From: Lichenostomus cassidix
Taxonomy: Eukaryota; Chordata; Aves; Passeriformes; Meliphagidae
DNA length: 64,000 nucleotides
Assembly: GCA_008360975.2 (NCBI GenBank)
Contig: CM039182.1
Span: forward strand, 31,049,566 to 31,113,565
Direction: 5' to 3'
Positions 1-14,509 of the stretch are shown piece by piece. The translations under genes were made by a program, and so were the position numbers. Under the pieces are notes generated by a model. It was not told where the DNA came from, searched no databases, and saw nothing but the letters and a program-made list of their open reading frames with translations. Position 1 is the stretch's first letter; each line of letters starts with the position of its first letter.

Positions 1-3000
1 AGTTGGAGGCAAACCACAAATCAGTCTATTACTCTTTTAGTCATCTTCATGACCTTTGGAGGTCTTATGGAGATTTTCTTTGAAAATATATTAAAAAAGA
101 AGTCTAGAATGAAGGCTGGTGTGAATAGCCAGAAGTCTCTGACAAATGGGAGAATTACTCTGCCTTTCACTGGATATTTTCCAGTAATTGCTCATTTTAA
201 ATCTGAGTGATTTCTTGATAACACACTTAAACATTTTTTTTCTAAAATGACCTCTTCAGCTAATGACTTAGATGAGACAGTTGTTTGCATTTGCTGCACT
301 CATTGTCTTTCATAGTCGGTGACTAAGTTCCTGCTGTCAGCAGATGAGTTCCTATCTGCATGTCCTTAACAAAGAGATTTAAGAGCAGATGCTGTTTTGA
401 TCAAACTTTTTCAATTCTGCCTTTAGCATACAGTCACTCAATATTTAAGATTATATATTGAATGATGCTAAATATAGCAGCACTTTTATTCTGGCTCTTC
501 ATATATAAAAATTTTGGGACCATCTGCCTAAAAAGCCCCTTGAACCAAAGACATCAGTCTTTAAGTTTTTTGTTACTAAGTGCTGGTGAGCACTGGATTT
601 ATGAAATCAGTAAGAAACTGTGGAAAATGTTTCAATATACTGGTTAGGACAGACATTAAATTATTGAATCTATGAGTCTTTATATTTTGATCAAGTTCTG
701 CATTTTTAAAAATATTTTTTATTTAGGTTTTCTGTATGGAATAGGTCTTGCTGTTGCATGGTGTAGCTAACAGACTGGAGAACAACATTGCTGTAATGTG
801 ATTTTTTTCTGCTGGTCTTACCAGGGTCACTCAGTTATTCTACATTTTGTGCCTGCTGTTTCTGATTTGGATCCCACTGCCCGAAGCTACACTGAGGATC
901 TTTCCCATTACTCTAGACTTCATTTACAATAAATGACTATATACATACTGAATACATCAACTTCATACTACCTTCAGTCACCCAAAGCAGTAGTTTATTG
1001 CTCCACACTCCTTTGACATGAATATTAGACTTCAGCTAATGAGGCTTGAATCTACTAGCATTGCCAACAAGAGAATACCTTCAAAGAAAATATTTGATGC
1101 AGACATCAAGCCTCCTTTTACAAAATGTTTCCTTTACATCCCCAAACCAATGTTATTTTCTACATGGCCTTTTAAGCAGAAGTTCTGTCCATTGTGTGCA
1201 AAATGGGACAGATTCTTGCAACCACATCTGCACTAAGCAGAAACACGCCATTTGTGCTTTCCTCTCTCCTTTGTCACGGATAGGACAGTAAAGAGCACCA
1301 TGTTTTTCTCACCTGTATTTTTTGGAAGGTGTCTTCAACATGGGAATTCAAAAAGGCAGCGATCACCCATGTCTTTTATATGGGAAAGAATACTCGTCCA
1401 GCTGGCTACAGGGGAGATTGTCTGAAAAAGTTAAACTCTTTTGTGAAAAAGGTTGCAAACCATTGTTTTGCGACAGTGTAGGCACAAAACATCTGACCTT
1501 ATGCATTAACTATTTGAAAGATTAGCAAGTATCTACAAGAGGCTGCTCACTAATGCAATAAGATCTCTAAGAGTTAGAGTCTGCTTTGTTGTCTCAAGTT
1601 TGTCTCATATGAGGTTTTAGTCATGTTAAGGGATATCAAGGTCTCATACTATTAGCAGATCAGTTTTTCAAACATTTCTTAGGAGTCTGGCATCAGGCTT
1701 CCCATTTTGGAACACCAAGCTCCCAGAGAGGTATTATTTTTTGGCTTTTGATTAAAAATTCATGGCTCTGGAGTATCAGGGAAGGTCTGCCCTATGCAAG
1801 GATGTGTGGTGTACAGATCCCCATGAAAGCACCAGCCAGGCTACCTCAACTGTAGAAGGATGGCTTGTTTTGTGGAGGCCTGTGTTTGGAGTTAGGGGAT
1901 TCTGCTGCAGGCAGGTTTAAGTAATCAAGTGACTAAACACAGAGAAGTCAAGCAGTTTGTTGTTGCATTGTCGCTCTGTTGCCTATTTTGCTTTTGCCAG
2001 AGACAAAAAAACCCTAGCTGGCTGGTGCTTCTGAGAAAGACATCAAAGACATTCTTCATCCTTGCAGCCTCCCTCACTCCTGCCATGCCTTCGTTCCTCC
2101 AGCAGCAGCAGCAAGGTTCCCATGCAGGTCTCCCATTATCCAGAGCTCTCCTATTCCCAGGCCAGCAGCAGTCTGGCTCCCAGCCCCTGGCTGCAGGTTT
2201 TGCCTGTGCTGATGCAATGATCTGATCTGACCTTTCCAGAGTGCGTAGATCCACACAGTGTTCCTCTGAGCTATGAACATGGCACACATCTCTCTGGAAG
2301 AAGCTTTACTGTGCAATGCAGACACATGCCCTCAAAGACACAAAGAGTTAATGCAGTGTAATTTTCCCAATAAAACTAAAGTCAGTGCATCATTTTTTTA
2401 TAAACTATGGCAGGCTGTGTGACACCATGTAATTTTTGAGGAATTTTATACTTTGCAAGAAAACAACAATACCCTGTGTCTTTTTAAGGCTTGGAGTTTT
2501 CCTGCCAAAAGCTCCCATTTGCTTTGTTCTGATTGTGGTATAAATATTGTGGTGAAGAAATTTAATGATGGTTACAAAGATTCTTTTATTTTACCTTGTG
2601 AAAGCACATTTCAGAAGTTTACCAAGCATGTTCATATCAAGTGAAGGAAAAATACTCTGTGCTGTAGATTTGCTGAAGTAGACCCTACAGGAATAAATGA
2701 AACAGAGAAACATTAGGCAGCATTAACACACTGCAAAGTATCCCAAATCTTTCTATGGCCTATTTGGTAACTCAGTAACTCTGTGTGGCACAGATAGGTA
2801 AAGGTAAGAATTGTTAGTGTCATCATTCTACAAATGAGAGCAGCCCAAGTATGAGCAGCCCAAGCCCCAGCTCTCCCCTGCTGGCTGACTGCATAGGTTG
2901 AGAACCACAAGCAGCATCACTGAACCTGATACAGGACAGACACCTGCCCTGCAGATATTCATGAAAAGGATTCCTCAAAAAAAATCTCGTATCTGCTTGG

Positions 3001-6000
3001 AACTATGATCCCCCTTTGACATCCCAGCTGGGATAATCTGTTTATGCTTCAGCACTCACACAGAGTCACATGTAAAATTAGGCCTAGTATGATTAAAAGA
3101 CAAAGTCAGGACTGGAATGCATGGTGATTGTCGAAAACTAGCTTCTCTCCAGATTGTCTCTTGCAAAGGTAACATAAGTCTGTCCCTGCTGCTTGGGTCA
3201 GGAAAGTTGAAACAAATTACCTTTTTAGTAAGTCAGTTTTCTTTATCTGGTTTAAATAAAGAAACTGGTCCCAGGTGTACAGTCCCTTTTAGCAGTGAGA
3301 GGACGAGGAATAATATCTGGTGTTGATTTACGTGGGAGGAGGTGCTGACCTTAGTCTGAGCAATGAATGCTTTTGAGAGCCATTGCCCTGTATTCTGATG
3401 AGTTTAGAGGCAGAAGTTTATTGCTGCTGAGCTGTTTGCTCCCAGGAAATGGAAGGGTTCTGGAAACTTCAGACTGCTCTTCCCAGCCAGGAGTGGAAAA
3501 CTGCTGGCACCTCTAGCTTTAGCTCTCTGCCTAATGTCTCTGCTCTCTGTCTGTGAGCTCTGCAGGAGCTCACAGACTTAGAAAGCGGCAGTCGTTCAGG
3601 AGGCTGGAGATCAGTGGTCACCACCAATGGATTCCAGGCAGGTTGTGAAAAAACTTGCAACTGGCCATCAGTCCCAGAGCTGGCTCAGTCCCTCATCCTA
3701 GGGGCTATGGATAATTGCTTTAGGCCAAGTGCTGCAGCTTATTCTCTAGCCATGGCTTCACCACGTGCTAGGAATTACTTGTTTACAGACTGACTCCACG
3801 GCCATCTCCCCGTTTGAATGACCACCACATCCCTGCTGCTCTGTAGCCCTCACATAACCGTCCTGTGAGGGAAAAACATCTTACGCTGGTTTATTTTCAG
3901 CCCACCATCTCATTAGCCATTCTGAATTATTCTTCTATCAAACCTATTTATTTTTTCCACTACCATCTCAGAAATATAAACCTATTTTCTGTCTCTGTGT
4001 AACTGATGTAAATGCTTCTTTTTCCAAAGCACCAAACACCAATTTAGTGGAATCCTTGACTAGTGCATCTGCCAGTTATTTTTATTGCTACATTGTACTT
4101 AACTACATTTTTAAACTATTTTCTTATTGATGGGTATTTCAACCCATTCTTTCATATCTGTAAAGGAGACAGTCAATCGTAATAGTAGTAATGTAAGATA
4201 GGTTTCATCTTTTTGAAGAACAAGACAAGAAAGCACATTGCAATATGCACTCAGATTTGGAAATTACAGAATATAAAAATTGAAGTCTTATGAACCTTAA
4301 TATTACTAACAGAAAGACTACTTGGTTTTTAATCTAATATTTTTCAAGATGATATTGAAGGGGAAGTAAGCAGAAGGCATAGCCAATGCTAGACACTTGG
4401 GAGCAATGTGTAAGTGTACACATAGCTGTTTTAATGTTTAAATAGAGATATTTGTTGCATGTGATTTTAAAAAAATCTGAAGTAGATTAAACATGTGATT
4501 TCCTTATGTTTTGGTGGCACTGGGACATGTCTATAGATCCCAGTGGGTACCTAATAGCATCTTTAAACATCTAAAGACATTTAGACAGCTATGATGGAGG
4601 AGTCCTGCTAAATGATAACAGGGAACTTTCAAGCCCTTTCTCACCCTTTGCTGGGAGATACCAAAGGGCTGAATTAATAATGGAGTGTTTGAAATGCCAT
4701 AGAAAGAAAAATAAGGAATACAATAAAGATGAAAAGATCATGCTTGCGCGAGTGTATATGTAATACACATATTCAGACCTAAAGTCAGGGTGGTATTTTA
4801 GTTCACATGAAACCAAACAGCAATAGGATGTGTTTTATCTGACTGCATTCTTGATTGCAGGAATTCTTATAAATGGACCCTCAGGAGCTCACAGCTGAAA
4901 GGATGATCCATTTGGCACTTGCCATGTTATCTCTGCTAAGAGGTGTAAATTAATATGAAATTCACTTCTGCATGACTCCTGAAAATGACAAAGCATTTTT
5001 TATCTAACCATGGAATAAGAAAGATGATCCACAGTTACTAATGGTACTGATGTGTAATCTTGTCTGACATTCCTCCTACAAGCATTTATTAGTAATTTGC
5101 TGAAGAGAGGACATATGACTAACCAGGTCAGTTAGTCATTGAGTTTGGCTGAATTTCATATTTGTATCCTGTGAAAGGCTGATATCTGACTATCTTTGAA
5201 ACATTTAAATATAATCACCAACTGCAAAATATAGAAAGAACCACCTTTTGTTTATCACATTTATTTCCTAGTGTGTATAAGCACAGCTTCAGCTCAACCC
5301 CAAAATGATGAATTTGTTTTCAAAAGTTCTTTTAAACTTGCCCTACAGTATTTGTTTTCTTTTTTTTGCTGGGGGGAAGGCAGGGAGAATGGTGAGTGAT
5401 GGGGAGGTTTACCATCCATTTTCCTTTCCCCTTTTTTATTCCATATTAATTTTCCAGGAAAAAAAATCCACATTTCCCTCTTGGTCTTTTAAAGGCATAA
5501 GGATTAAATAAATATTATGTTATTTTTCAATAACAAATTTTTCAGAATACATGGCATCTGGAACATTGTGCTAACTCTAAGCTTTCTCATCAACTAGAGT
5601 CACAGGTGAAGTGGTGAGAAAAGTAGAAGGACTACTTATAAGGATTTTAACTCAATTCCTGTTCTGATTCCATGCAGCAACACAAAGAGGAAATGCAAGA
5701 AATTATTGTACGATAAAGCAACTTAGTTCATTCCCACTTGGAAACAGTATTAATGGAGATAGGGCCTGTGGGCTGTACCCACAATGAGGAGTGTGGAGCC
5801 AAGAAGAGTGGTTACTTGGAGTGGAACTCTTGGTGCAGAGGATGTGAAGATCTCATTACTTACAGTTCAGGGTTTTTTCTACCTCTGACATACTCTACTG
5901 TGATCCTGTGGTCTTCATGCCCCCTCCAAAGGAATTTGCTGTGCAGAGATTGGCAGATAAAGGCTCACTAAATTAAGAGAGCAAGGACATCTGCTATGTA

Positions 6001-6891
6001 AGCAAAAAATCCCAGCTGAAGTGTCAATGTAACACACCCAGACTGCACAGATTTGGAAAGTCCTCATGCTTACTAATTCTGAGAACTTTTAAAACGATTG
6101 GTATTTGAAACACCAGGATTTTGTCTGAGTGTTGTCCTTGCATTCCTGGGGAGCTGAAACCTAAACACTGGCCTTACATGTCTGAAGACTTTTCTGAAGT
6201 GGATATATGGAACCTTAAATATTTTTTGGTGCTGGTTTTGATTTTGTTTTTAGAGTTTGGGTTTAAGGTTTTGGGGTTTTTTTAATGACTTTCAGTGTAA
6301 ATTAAGGCATGTTCTTCTAGGACAGAGGGCATGTTTGAAGTGTTCAATGGGAATTATCATCTCCGATTACTCTTTGCATGGTACTACAATGAATAATTAC
6401 TGCAGGCTCATATGGAATGTTGGCTGACAGAACTGCTTTTGCTCACAACATCCATCAAAAAAGTTCCAGTTCCTGCAGATTATCTGCTTCCCTATGGTCA
6501 GCACTGCAAATGGTTGCAGGGAGTCAGCAGGATGTGTTCAAGTCTCCTCCAATAGTGATAGATGGATAGATGGATTTATATTGACACACTCTGTGAAGAC
6601 AGGAGTTACAACAGTGAAGTGTAGCATGCAAGTACTTTAGGTAGTCTTTAAGTCTTTAAGCAGCTTTTAAAGCAATCTTACAAGAATCTCCCACTACTGT
6701 GGGAAAGGAATTTTTCTAGAAAGTATGGGAAAGTTTAGGAATTGAGCTAGAACTTAATATCTTTCTGTCACAGATGGGATCTCTGAGATAGAGAGTAGCT
6801 AATGAGTAGCCTGATGTCATAAAGCAGCTGAGGGGATGGCCATGAAAACCTGCTACCCTTATGCCCAGAACTGTTGTTTTGTCTTCCTAAA
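1..6891. other. Intergenic desert, no gene seen
   Basis: AT-rich non-coding DNA. All open frames are short (120 codons or fewer), lack recognisable domains and overlap each other on both strands, as expected by chance. A perfect 12-bp inverted repeat lies at 3549-3577. A T/G-rich tract lies near 6230-6290. A short GATA/GATG-type run lies near 6558-6577. Nothing else is recognised. Confidence 0.7.
3549..3577. repeat. Short perfect inverted repeat
   Basis: Two 12-bp arms (3549-3560 and 3566-3577) are exact reverse complements separated by the 5-nt spacer TGCAG. Each arm contains the GAGCTC palindrome. Transcribed, it would form a small stable hairpin. No gene surrounds it and no function is implied. 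Confidence 0.8.
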
Positions 6892-6984
6892 CAGCCTGCT
6901 GGAGCTGCCCCTGCTCTGAGCAGGAGATTGGATGGGGTGATCTTCAGAGACCTCTTCCAACACCAACTGTTTGATGATTCTCCA
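6892..6984 (+). mobile_element. CR1 LINE 3'-end fragment
   Basis: The sequence follows the CR1 3' UTR pattern: a GCCTGCTGGAGCTGCC-like start, then GAGCAGGAGATTGGATGGGGTGATC, written here as two overlapping landmarks at about 6892-6910 and 6918-6942. The segment ends in the usual 'cctcttccaac' and 'gatgattct' pieces. Only the last ~90 bp remains, typical of 5'-truncated retrotransposition. Identification is from memory of the CR1 family, not from an alignment. Confidence 0.8.
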
Positions 6985-9900
6985 CAGTTCCACCATTTTT
7001 CTCTGTTCTGTGTTTCACTCACTAGATTTAAAGTTTTGAAAGAAAATATAATAAAGAACTTACAATACTTTATTTGGGGTTTTTAAAAGCTAAAAATACC
7101 ATACATCACTTCTCAATGATGTGCTGAGGCTATAGCTTTAGGCTCTTGAAAGTCACACAGAGACAAAGAATTCATCTTCTTATGGGTCCTTATGGAGCCC
7201 AAATTGAGTGCCTTGCAGGAAATATGTGTGCTTATGAATGCAAAGTGACATACTCAAATGCTGCAATGTCAAGAAATCCTTCCTAATCTGCCAAGATCTG
7301 AGTTCTGAGACCTCCTTCAGCTGACATGGATGAGGAGATCAGATGCTAAGTCAGGCAGGAGCAATAGAGGTGTTCCTTATATATGTCACCATCCTGAACT
7401 CAGATGTCATGTGGTTAAGTCAAAAGGAATTGAGAAAGCCTTATGACTGCTAAAGGATATCCATGAGATAGAGACTGTAGTGTACATTGAGTCACTAGAT
7501 TGGTTTCTTCAGGACTATATTTATTTCGATAGTATTTTCCTTTTGATTTAGAGAGAAATCTATTCAAATGGTGCATAAAAGAAGGGTATGTGAAAGCAAT
7601 TTTTAGGTCTACATTTTATTACTTCATATTCTGATTTAAATCTACTATGACTTATTAATATCTGTTACATCCTATATGTTACTGACAATTAGTATCATTT
7701 AATTGATACGACTTCTCAATGATTTAAAAAATTTCTGAGATACCACTTACATGATGTGGTAGCTCGTGCTCTGGATAAGTTCTAGTCTGCATCATCTTTT
7801 TTAGTATTATTATCAGTATTTAAATTATTATTACAAAAAAAAACTACTATACTGACTTGGAAGAGAAATTAGTTCTTTCTACTAACAAAGAGAAACTGAG
7901 TAAGTCATAAATGAAGTAAAAACATATGACAATGTTGTATTCATGTTCCTTCTATTTAATTTGAAAGAATGCCCCTTTTGTGTTGATACTGAGGTTGTAA
8001 GCATTATAATTAAATGTTTCATTAACATGGGACTAACCCACTACAGTAACCACTACCTTAATAGGAGATTTTTGCAGGGTTAATCAGTTCTATGGTATTC
8101 CCTCTATTTATCCTTTTCATACCAGTTATTGTATGTTTTCACTTATTAATCTATTTTGGAGTATTAAGAGAAAATATCGTTTTCCAATTGCATTATCTGA
8201 TTCTGTCTCAACTACATGTTTATTTTATTGGCATTGGTACTCTGCCATGTTTACCAAAATACATAGTCTAACTAATTCTCATTGTCCCTTACTTTTGATA
8301 AGCAAGGAGCAAAAGGAGAGATACGTAATGCCCCTCTGCTCCCTTTTGCTAAATCCCTGCATAACATAAAACACGTGGAGAAGGAGCAGCTGGATTGCTG
8401 TTGTATATTTAAAGAGTTTCTTTGAATCTTTTTGAGACTGACAAAACACTTCACATTATTTCATGTTAGTGAATTTGAGAGAAAGGAAATGGATTTGCTC
8501 ACCAAAATAATAAGACAACACCAAACACACCAATACAGAAATTGCACGTGGAGCACTTGCAAGGCAGTGACTAGATTGAGCTCCATGTGATCAAGCTACA
8601 AATAGTCCTTGGGAAGGTAAAACTGAGAGCTGAGCTGCATGGCTCAGGATCCACAGAAATTCAAGACTCGATGAAATAACCGTACTAGTGTCTCAGTCAA
8701 ATGAGTTTTCAAAGCTCTTGCTCTGGGACTAATTAAGAGGTGGCAATCATTAGACAAGGTAAAAAGTGTCTGTTGCAACAGCAAGGCTCTCAAAATGAAT
8801 TTCCCTCTTAGGAGGCTGTTGCCTGAATAAATTCAGACAACATAATCCAGCAAGATTCTGAGGCATGAATTTCAGTGCTTCTAGAAAATTAAGACCCCAG
8901 CTTGTTCATGTTAGGGAGCTACATTCAGGGCTTGCCCTTAATCTGTCAGAAAAGCTCACTAATGGGCACCTAAACATCTTTGGCTGAACCCTCTGAAACA
9001 GGACATCACCCTTCAAAGTAGTTATTGTGACAGATGTACTACCTGAGAAGTTATAAATTAAATATTGTGGGTTTTTTTCCTAAAGTAAGATCATATTTCC
9101 TCAGCATTTCTCCGTTCAAAAATAAAATGCCTTTCATACTTAAATTTAAAAGATATTGTAAGTTCTAAGAAGCAATCTTGAACCTCAGTACGCTCTGTCT
9201 AAATACCTCAAATTTGCTGTCTTACTAGTTAATATACTCTAGAATATTGGGATTCTTCTTCCCCTTAGTATTTAACATGTTTTTACTAATGAGAATCATG
9301 GTTACTTTTTAAAGAACAGCAGAGCACTATTCTAGCTGCGGTTTGCAGTGTAGTGCGTGAAAAAATAAAGCACAGTGTCAATCTTAAATTTCATAGATGA
9401 TATGCTGGCTCTGTGAAGTCAATTAAAATTTTGCCATTGATTTCCAATGGTGAGAGTGTTCTACAATACAGGTTTGGATTGTAAAAGAAATCAATATTAT
9501 TTTAAGACATTTGCTGGCCGAATTCTGTTTATTTTTAGTTCCCTAGATTTCTTCATGTAGACCAAGAGAAATTCATTCAGAGGACTATGTGGAGTGATAG
9601 TTTAATGAATATGATTAAGAAATGAGGCAACAGCCTAAATCATATGACATTGCTTTCAATTCCCAAGCTTGCCTTTTATTATCAAGGTGGGGTTTGGCAT
9701 AGCAAAATGAAAAATTGACATACAAGTGGAGGAATATCAAACAAGATAAAACTGCATCCCAAATACTTTGTTGATAAGGATCTGATTTTGTGTGAACACA
9801 CAATGTACAGGTATACTTTACATAAATCTGCCCTCTCCATCATTTGCAAATGAGCAAAAGTGGATAATTTTGAAAGAATCTTCAAGAAAATGTAGCAGAG

Positions 9901-12900
9901 AAAATCAGCTTGCAGGCTGAGCCCTTATCTGCCCAATTTCTGCCTAGAATAATTTTCTCCAACGAAGTTAATCATCCCTGAAAATATTAGTTTAAAGGAT
10001 GCATTGAAATCATGTAGCTTTATCTGTACTTTACTAAGCTGCTACGAAATGGAGAATGTATTTTTACTTTACAGTGTACTAATTTTAAGATTTACAATGT
10101 ACTGTAAAAAAGCATAACAATTTTATGCCTATTTTCAATCAAAGGAGCTTATTTAGATCACAATATCTTTGCAGCAAGCAGATTGGTTAAAATATGACAT
10201 TTGATTTAACACTATTGTTTCAGCTGCTGTATATTAATATGTATATGTGGGCTATAGTTTTGTAAAATTAAAAGGAGGACATTTTTTAAATTTAAAGATA
10301 TTTCTTTTATAGCTTTTCTTTCAAGTTCTTAAAAAGCAGCTTGGCTATTTTCATATTTTATAAAGTGGAAATGTGTTTATTGGTACTAAATGCAGTGCAA
10401 TATACTCTACATAGTGCCATACAGAATAGGCATGTGTGTACGGCATGTTAGATAACATTTGTTCTTTCTTAATTTATCCACACAGTATACACAATTTTCC
10501 TCAGAGAGGGAATCTATCCAGCACACTCACAAGATCCATACACTCCAAATATTTGGACCACTCTGAGATGTTAAGGGAGTTACCTCATGAGACAGATCAC
10601 ACGCTCTTGTTTCTCTGTGAAAATTAGGTGGTACCTTAATTAATGCTGAATTGCAGCGGAATTCCATGTGAGCACTTAAAACACTCACAAGGCTACAGAA
10701 TGAGTTAATTATGATCAGTGTTATTACAGTGAATACCAAATGAATTAATAATGCTGGCACACTTAAAATGAAGTGTTAGCCAGGACTGCAGCAGAACACG
10801 TAAGGTTAAACATTATGTGATGAAAGGCATTACGTGCTCAGCAGGAAGGAGCAAACTCAATCTCTGTAGCTCCACACTCTCAAGCACGGTGCCTGCCAGC
10901 ATCACACACACTTCATATCTGAGCAAGTCAAATGCACATTTTCCTTCAGAAACAAGTGTTCAGCAGCACTAGCCACAGTTTAAATGTCCAGGGGGAGAAA
11001 ACACACCCAGTACAGAAACAGCATTTTGTAGATTCTCTCTGAAGGTCTCCTTCTCTTATAGACAGAATTTTTCTAGGTGTTTATATATATAATATTTAAA
11101 AAGTTTACTGACATGAAGCTGAGACAGAAAGAACATCTGAATCTCCTAGAGCATGCTGCTGTCCCGACTTTTGCTGTCACTTACCATAAACTGTGGACTC
11201 TAGCTGGAATGAAACTGTGAAATACCATGACCTGACCATACCTAATAAATTATTGCTTCATAACCTTCTAAAGATATCCTGCTTCAAAGTCATCACAAAA
11301 TTTTTTTTCCATATAATATATTGCAACAATTCATATCTACTATACATTTGAAAGGTGTGAAAGCATAAATGGATTTAATCAGACATAATTATTTTTATGC
11401 CTAGTACTGAAAAATATGCAGAAATGAATTTATGGTAATTTGGCAGCCAGTGGGAATTGTGTTTATAAATGTTGAAACAGCTGTTGGCAAATGGAAGTGT
11501 TAAAGCAAGGAAAACAGCTTTTAACTTCCACGCGTCAGGTTTGCGATAAAGGAATCCTCATTCCTTGTGAGACCTGGGCTCTGACTGATGCACACTTCCC
11601 GCTGCTTCCCCCTGTTCATTCCACAGTCATAGGCACAGCAAAGAGATAAGAATTTGCCCTCTGACTAGTTCTTCACTGGCTCTCCTACTGTCTGTAATTG
11701 CAAGCACAAGTTATGCAGTAATTCTCTGGAGGGTAACCATAGGAGGAATGGACAACATGAGGACTTACTGCACTTCTCTCTGCTTTAACCTTTAGTATTT
11801 CCTCTCTAGCTAGAGATGCCTGTACTGCCCCACCTTTACACACAGATCACACGCTTGAAGGTTTGTTAACAAGAAACATGCACCTACTGAAATCTGTGCC
11901 AGTGCTTAACTCCTGTGTTCTCCAGGGTGGCCATGTAGCTTTCCCAAATTGAGTTTTAGGGTTTTACTTTGTAGCAGTACATGCATGCTACCTTAATGTA
12001 TGATAGTTCTATGTGCAGTACTCCTGCCAAGTTCTTGTAGTTTGGCTTCTATATGAAAATCTCAGTTAAGTAATTTCTGAAGTTTTACATGGTATCAATG
12101 AATCATTTTGTTCTATAGATTTATTGCTTTATTTCCGTGCATTCTAGACAGACAGACAAACTAAAAATACCTAATTTGTTCTAACAAAATATCCTCTTCA
12201 GGTTCTCATTCTAAATACAATTATTTTATTTGAAAATAAGTGAACAACAGAAGTAAAAATGGTCAGTAAAGTTGATAGCACAAGGTAGGCTGGTGTCAGG
12301 AAACTAATCTATTTATGAACTGGAAGAAATATCCTGTATGGAACAGCAGCAGGGCCCGACCTGTCAACACTTACAATATTCAAAGTCATCATTTTTAAAC
12401 AAACAGCAATAGTAAAACACATCATTACTGTGTTACTGAGTAAGTACACTTTTGACTCAGAGTATGTTACAACTTTTGCACATAATTTCCAATTTTGAAG
12501 ATGTAACTAAGAGCTGACTCTGTATATCACAGCCTTAATCCTAGTATCTGACTTTATCAAATGATGGGGTTCTCTTTCATTTCTGTTCTCTATGTTATTG
12601 TGGAAATCAGTAGCATTTCCAATAAATTATAGATTGACCAGTACTAAAGGCTCTTTGAAAACCTCACTCAGTCATCTCCTACTGAACCCTTATAAGCGTC
12701 TATTAGGCTCCTTTGAAAACCATAGAGTGCCCTCTGTTGATCAAAACATATTCCTTTAACATATTAAATCTTTCATACAGAAAATGTTACAGTTTCATCT
12801 TTTCCAATGTTTCATTTAGAAAAGGTGTTAATTTTGCAAAAGTGAATTAATTCACCTAAAGACTAGTATTAGAATGTAGAAGTATAAAAAAAAACCCAAA

Positions 12901-14509
12901 CCACAACTAATTGCATTACTACATATTTACACATAATAGTGCTGATTGGAAAGATACATACCTGGCAATGCTAGCTGAGAGCAATTCCTTCCCCTGAGTG
13001 TGCACAGATATGCACTAGCCTGTTCATTGGTGCCTACTGTCCTGGACGTGCACATTTCTATTAGTACAATAAAAAAGAAATAGAATTTGTAAAAACGTGG
13101 AGCAGACACAGATACTGCATGACACAGTATACCGTGAGCAGCAGAAAATGTGTGGTTAATGGTGATTGCTTAATCCCACCATGTTCTCCCAAAAAGCAAA
13201 ACAGCTGAGTGCAGCTTTCAGCTCTCATGTTGTCTCCATATGACACAGAAAAATTGATGGCTTGGCTTGCTGGTGACTCTTTGAACATAAGTTCCAGCAG
13301 GCCTTGATAAAACTGTAAATTTTATTGCAATTTCTGAACAGAAATTCATAGGAGGATGAGAAGAGTTGGGATTTTTTTTTCCATCATTTTTCCTTTCTCA
13401 TCTGTTGGCTGAGTGAAATCATTGTTATATTTAGGACTGTTTCACATGTTAATTGATTGAGGATGTCAACACTGAAAGTGATTGACTTGCACTGAAATAT
13501 GTTATAAAATAACATGTAAAACAACATCTTATTTACTTTATTTAAATGTTGAGAAAAGACTCACACTTCATTATGAACATTAATGTAAATAATAGTTTAT
13601 ATTTAATCTAACCAGTTAATGAAATAGTTCCATTTATCCTGTTTCATTGTACAGATAATGATCCATTTGTAGGAGCAATTGTTCTGTGATGTTTTGCAAT
13701 AAAGGAAGACCAATTTCCGTTATTCTGTATCCTTTTGAATGTGTAAAAGAAAAAAGAAAGTGTTGTGTAGTTCGATTTCTCTGATTGTATCAGGACTTAG
13801 GTTCCAGCTGTTGAAGAAATGGATTCTAATGCTGAATGCCTGTGTATTCAGAAATATGGCGGCAATTATAAAAACACACGGACAATTCACCTGTTGAATC
13901 AGGTTAAATGACTAGTAAATACAGTAAATAAACATTTATTTCCTAATATAAAACATACAGACTTAAACCAGATGTCTGGAAAATAAAGAGGAAACACATA
14001 GAAACACAGTTCTTCACTGATCTTGCCTCTTTCTTGCATTGTATTTTTCCCCAAATTTGATTTTTTTCCCTAATCCTCTAAATAAACAATATATTCATGG
14101 AATTGAGGTTTTATTGGATTGGGAATATGGTAATGAAAATTTTTAAAGTACATTCATCATTACCATTTTTGCATGCGATCTTCTTTTTTCCAGGTCCACA
14201 GATTAAACTCAGATGTGAAATTAAATAAGTAAAATTATTTTTTGTGGAGAGGCAAAAAAAAAGATAATAAATGTCAAAAGGCAAACACAAGGGCATTTTG
14301 GAAAATTTGCAATATAGTTAACTAAATTTACAAAATAAAATTTAATAGCATGAAGAAAGAAAAAAATAATAACTAGAATAATAGTCCTTACATTTTTTTA
14401 AAGGAAATTCTCACACTAATGAAAAATAATATAGTATAATACTGCCAAACTGGAAGACTGGAAGGAAGTAAAACTCTTTTGAGTGTGTGCATTTTAAATA
14501 AGCTTCCTT
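6985..14509. other. Intergenic desert, no gene or repeat recognised
   Basis: About 7.5 kb of strongly AT-rich DNA. Open frames are all under 80 codons and none resembles a protein family. I saw no CR1 or LTR landmark. Single-copy AT-rich DNA of this kind between developmental genes may contain conserved enhancers, but that cannot be judged from one sequence. Confidence 0.6.

Noticed and set aside
2780..2855. Possible MIR-like SINE
   Set aside because: The order 'gataggtaa...tcattctacaaatgag' faintly recalls the MIR core but is too short and diverged to support without an alignment.
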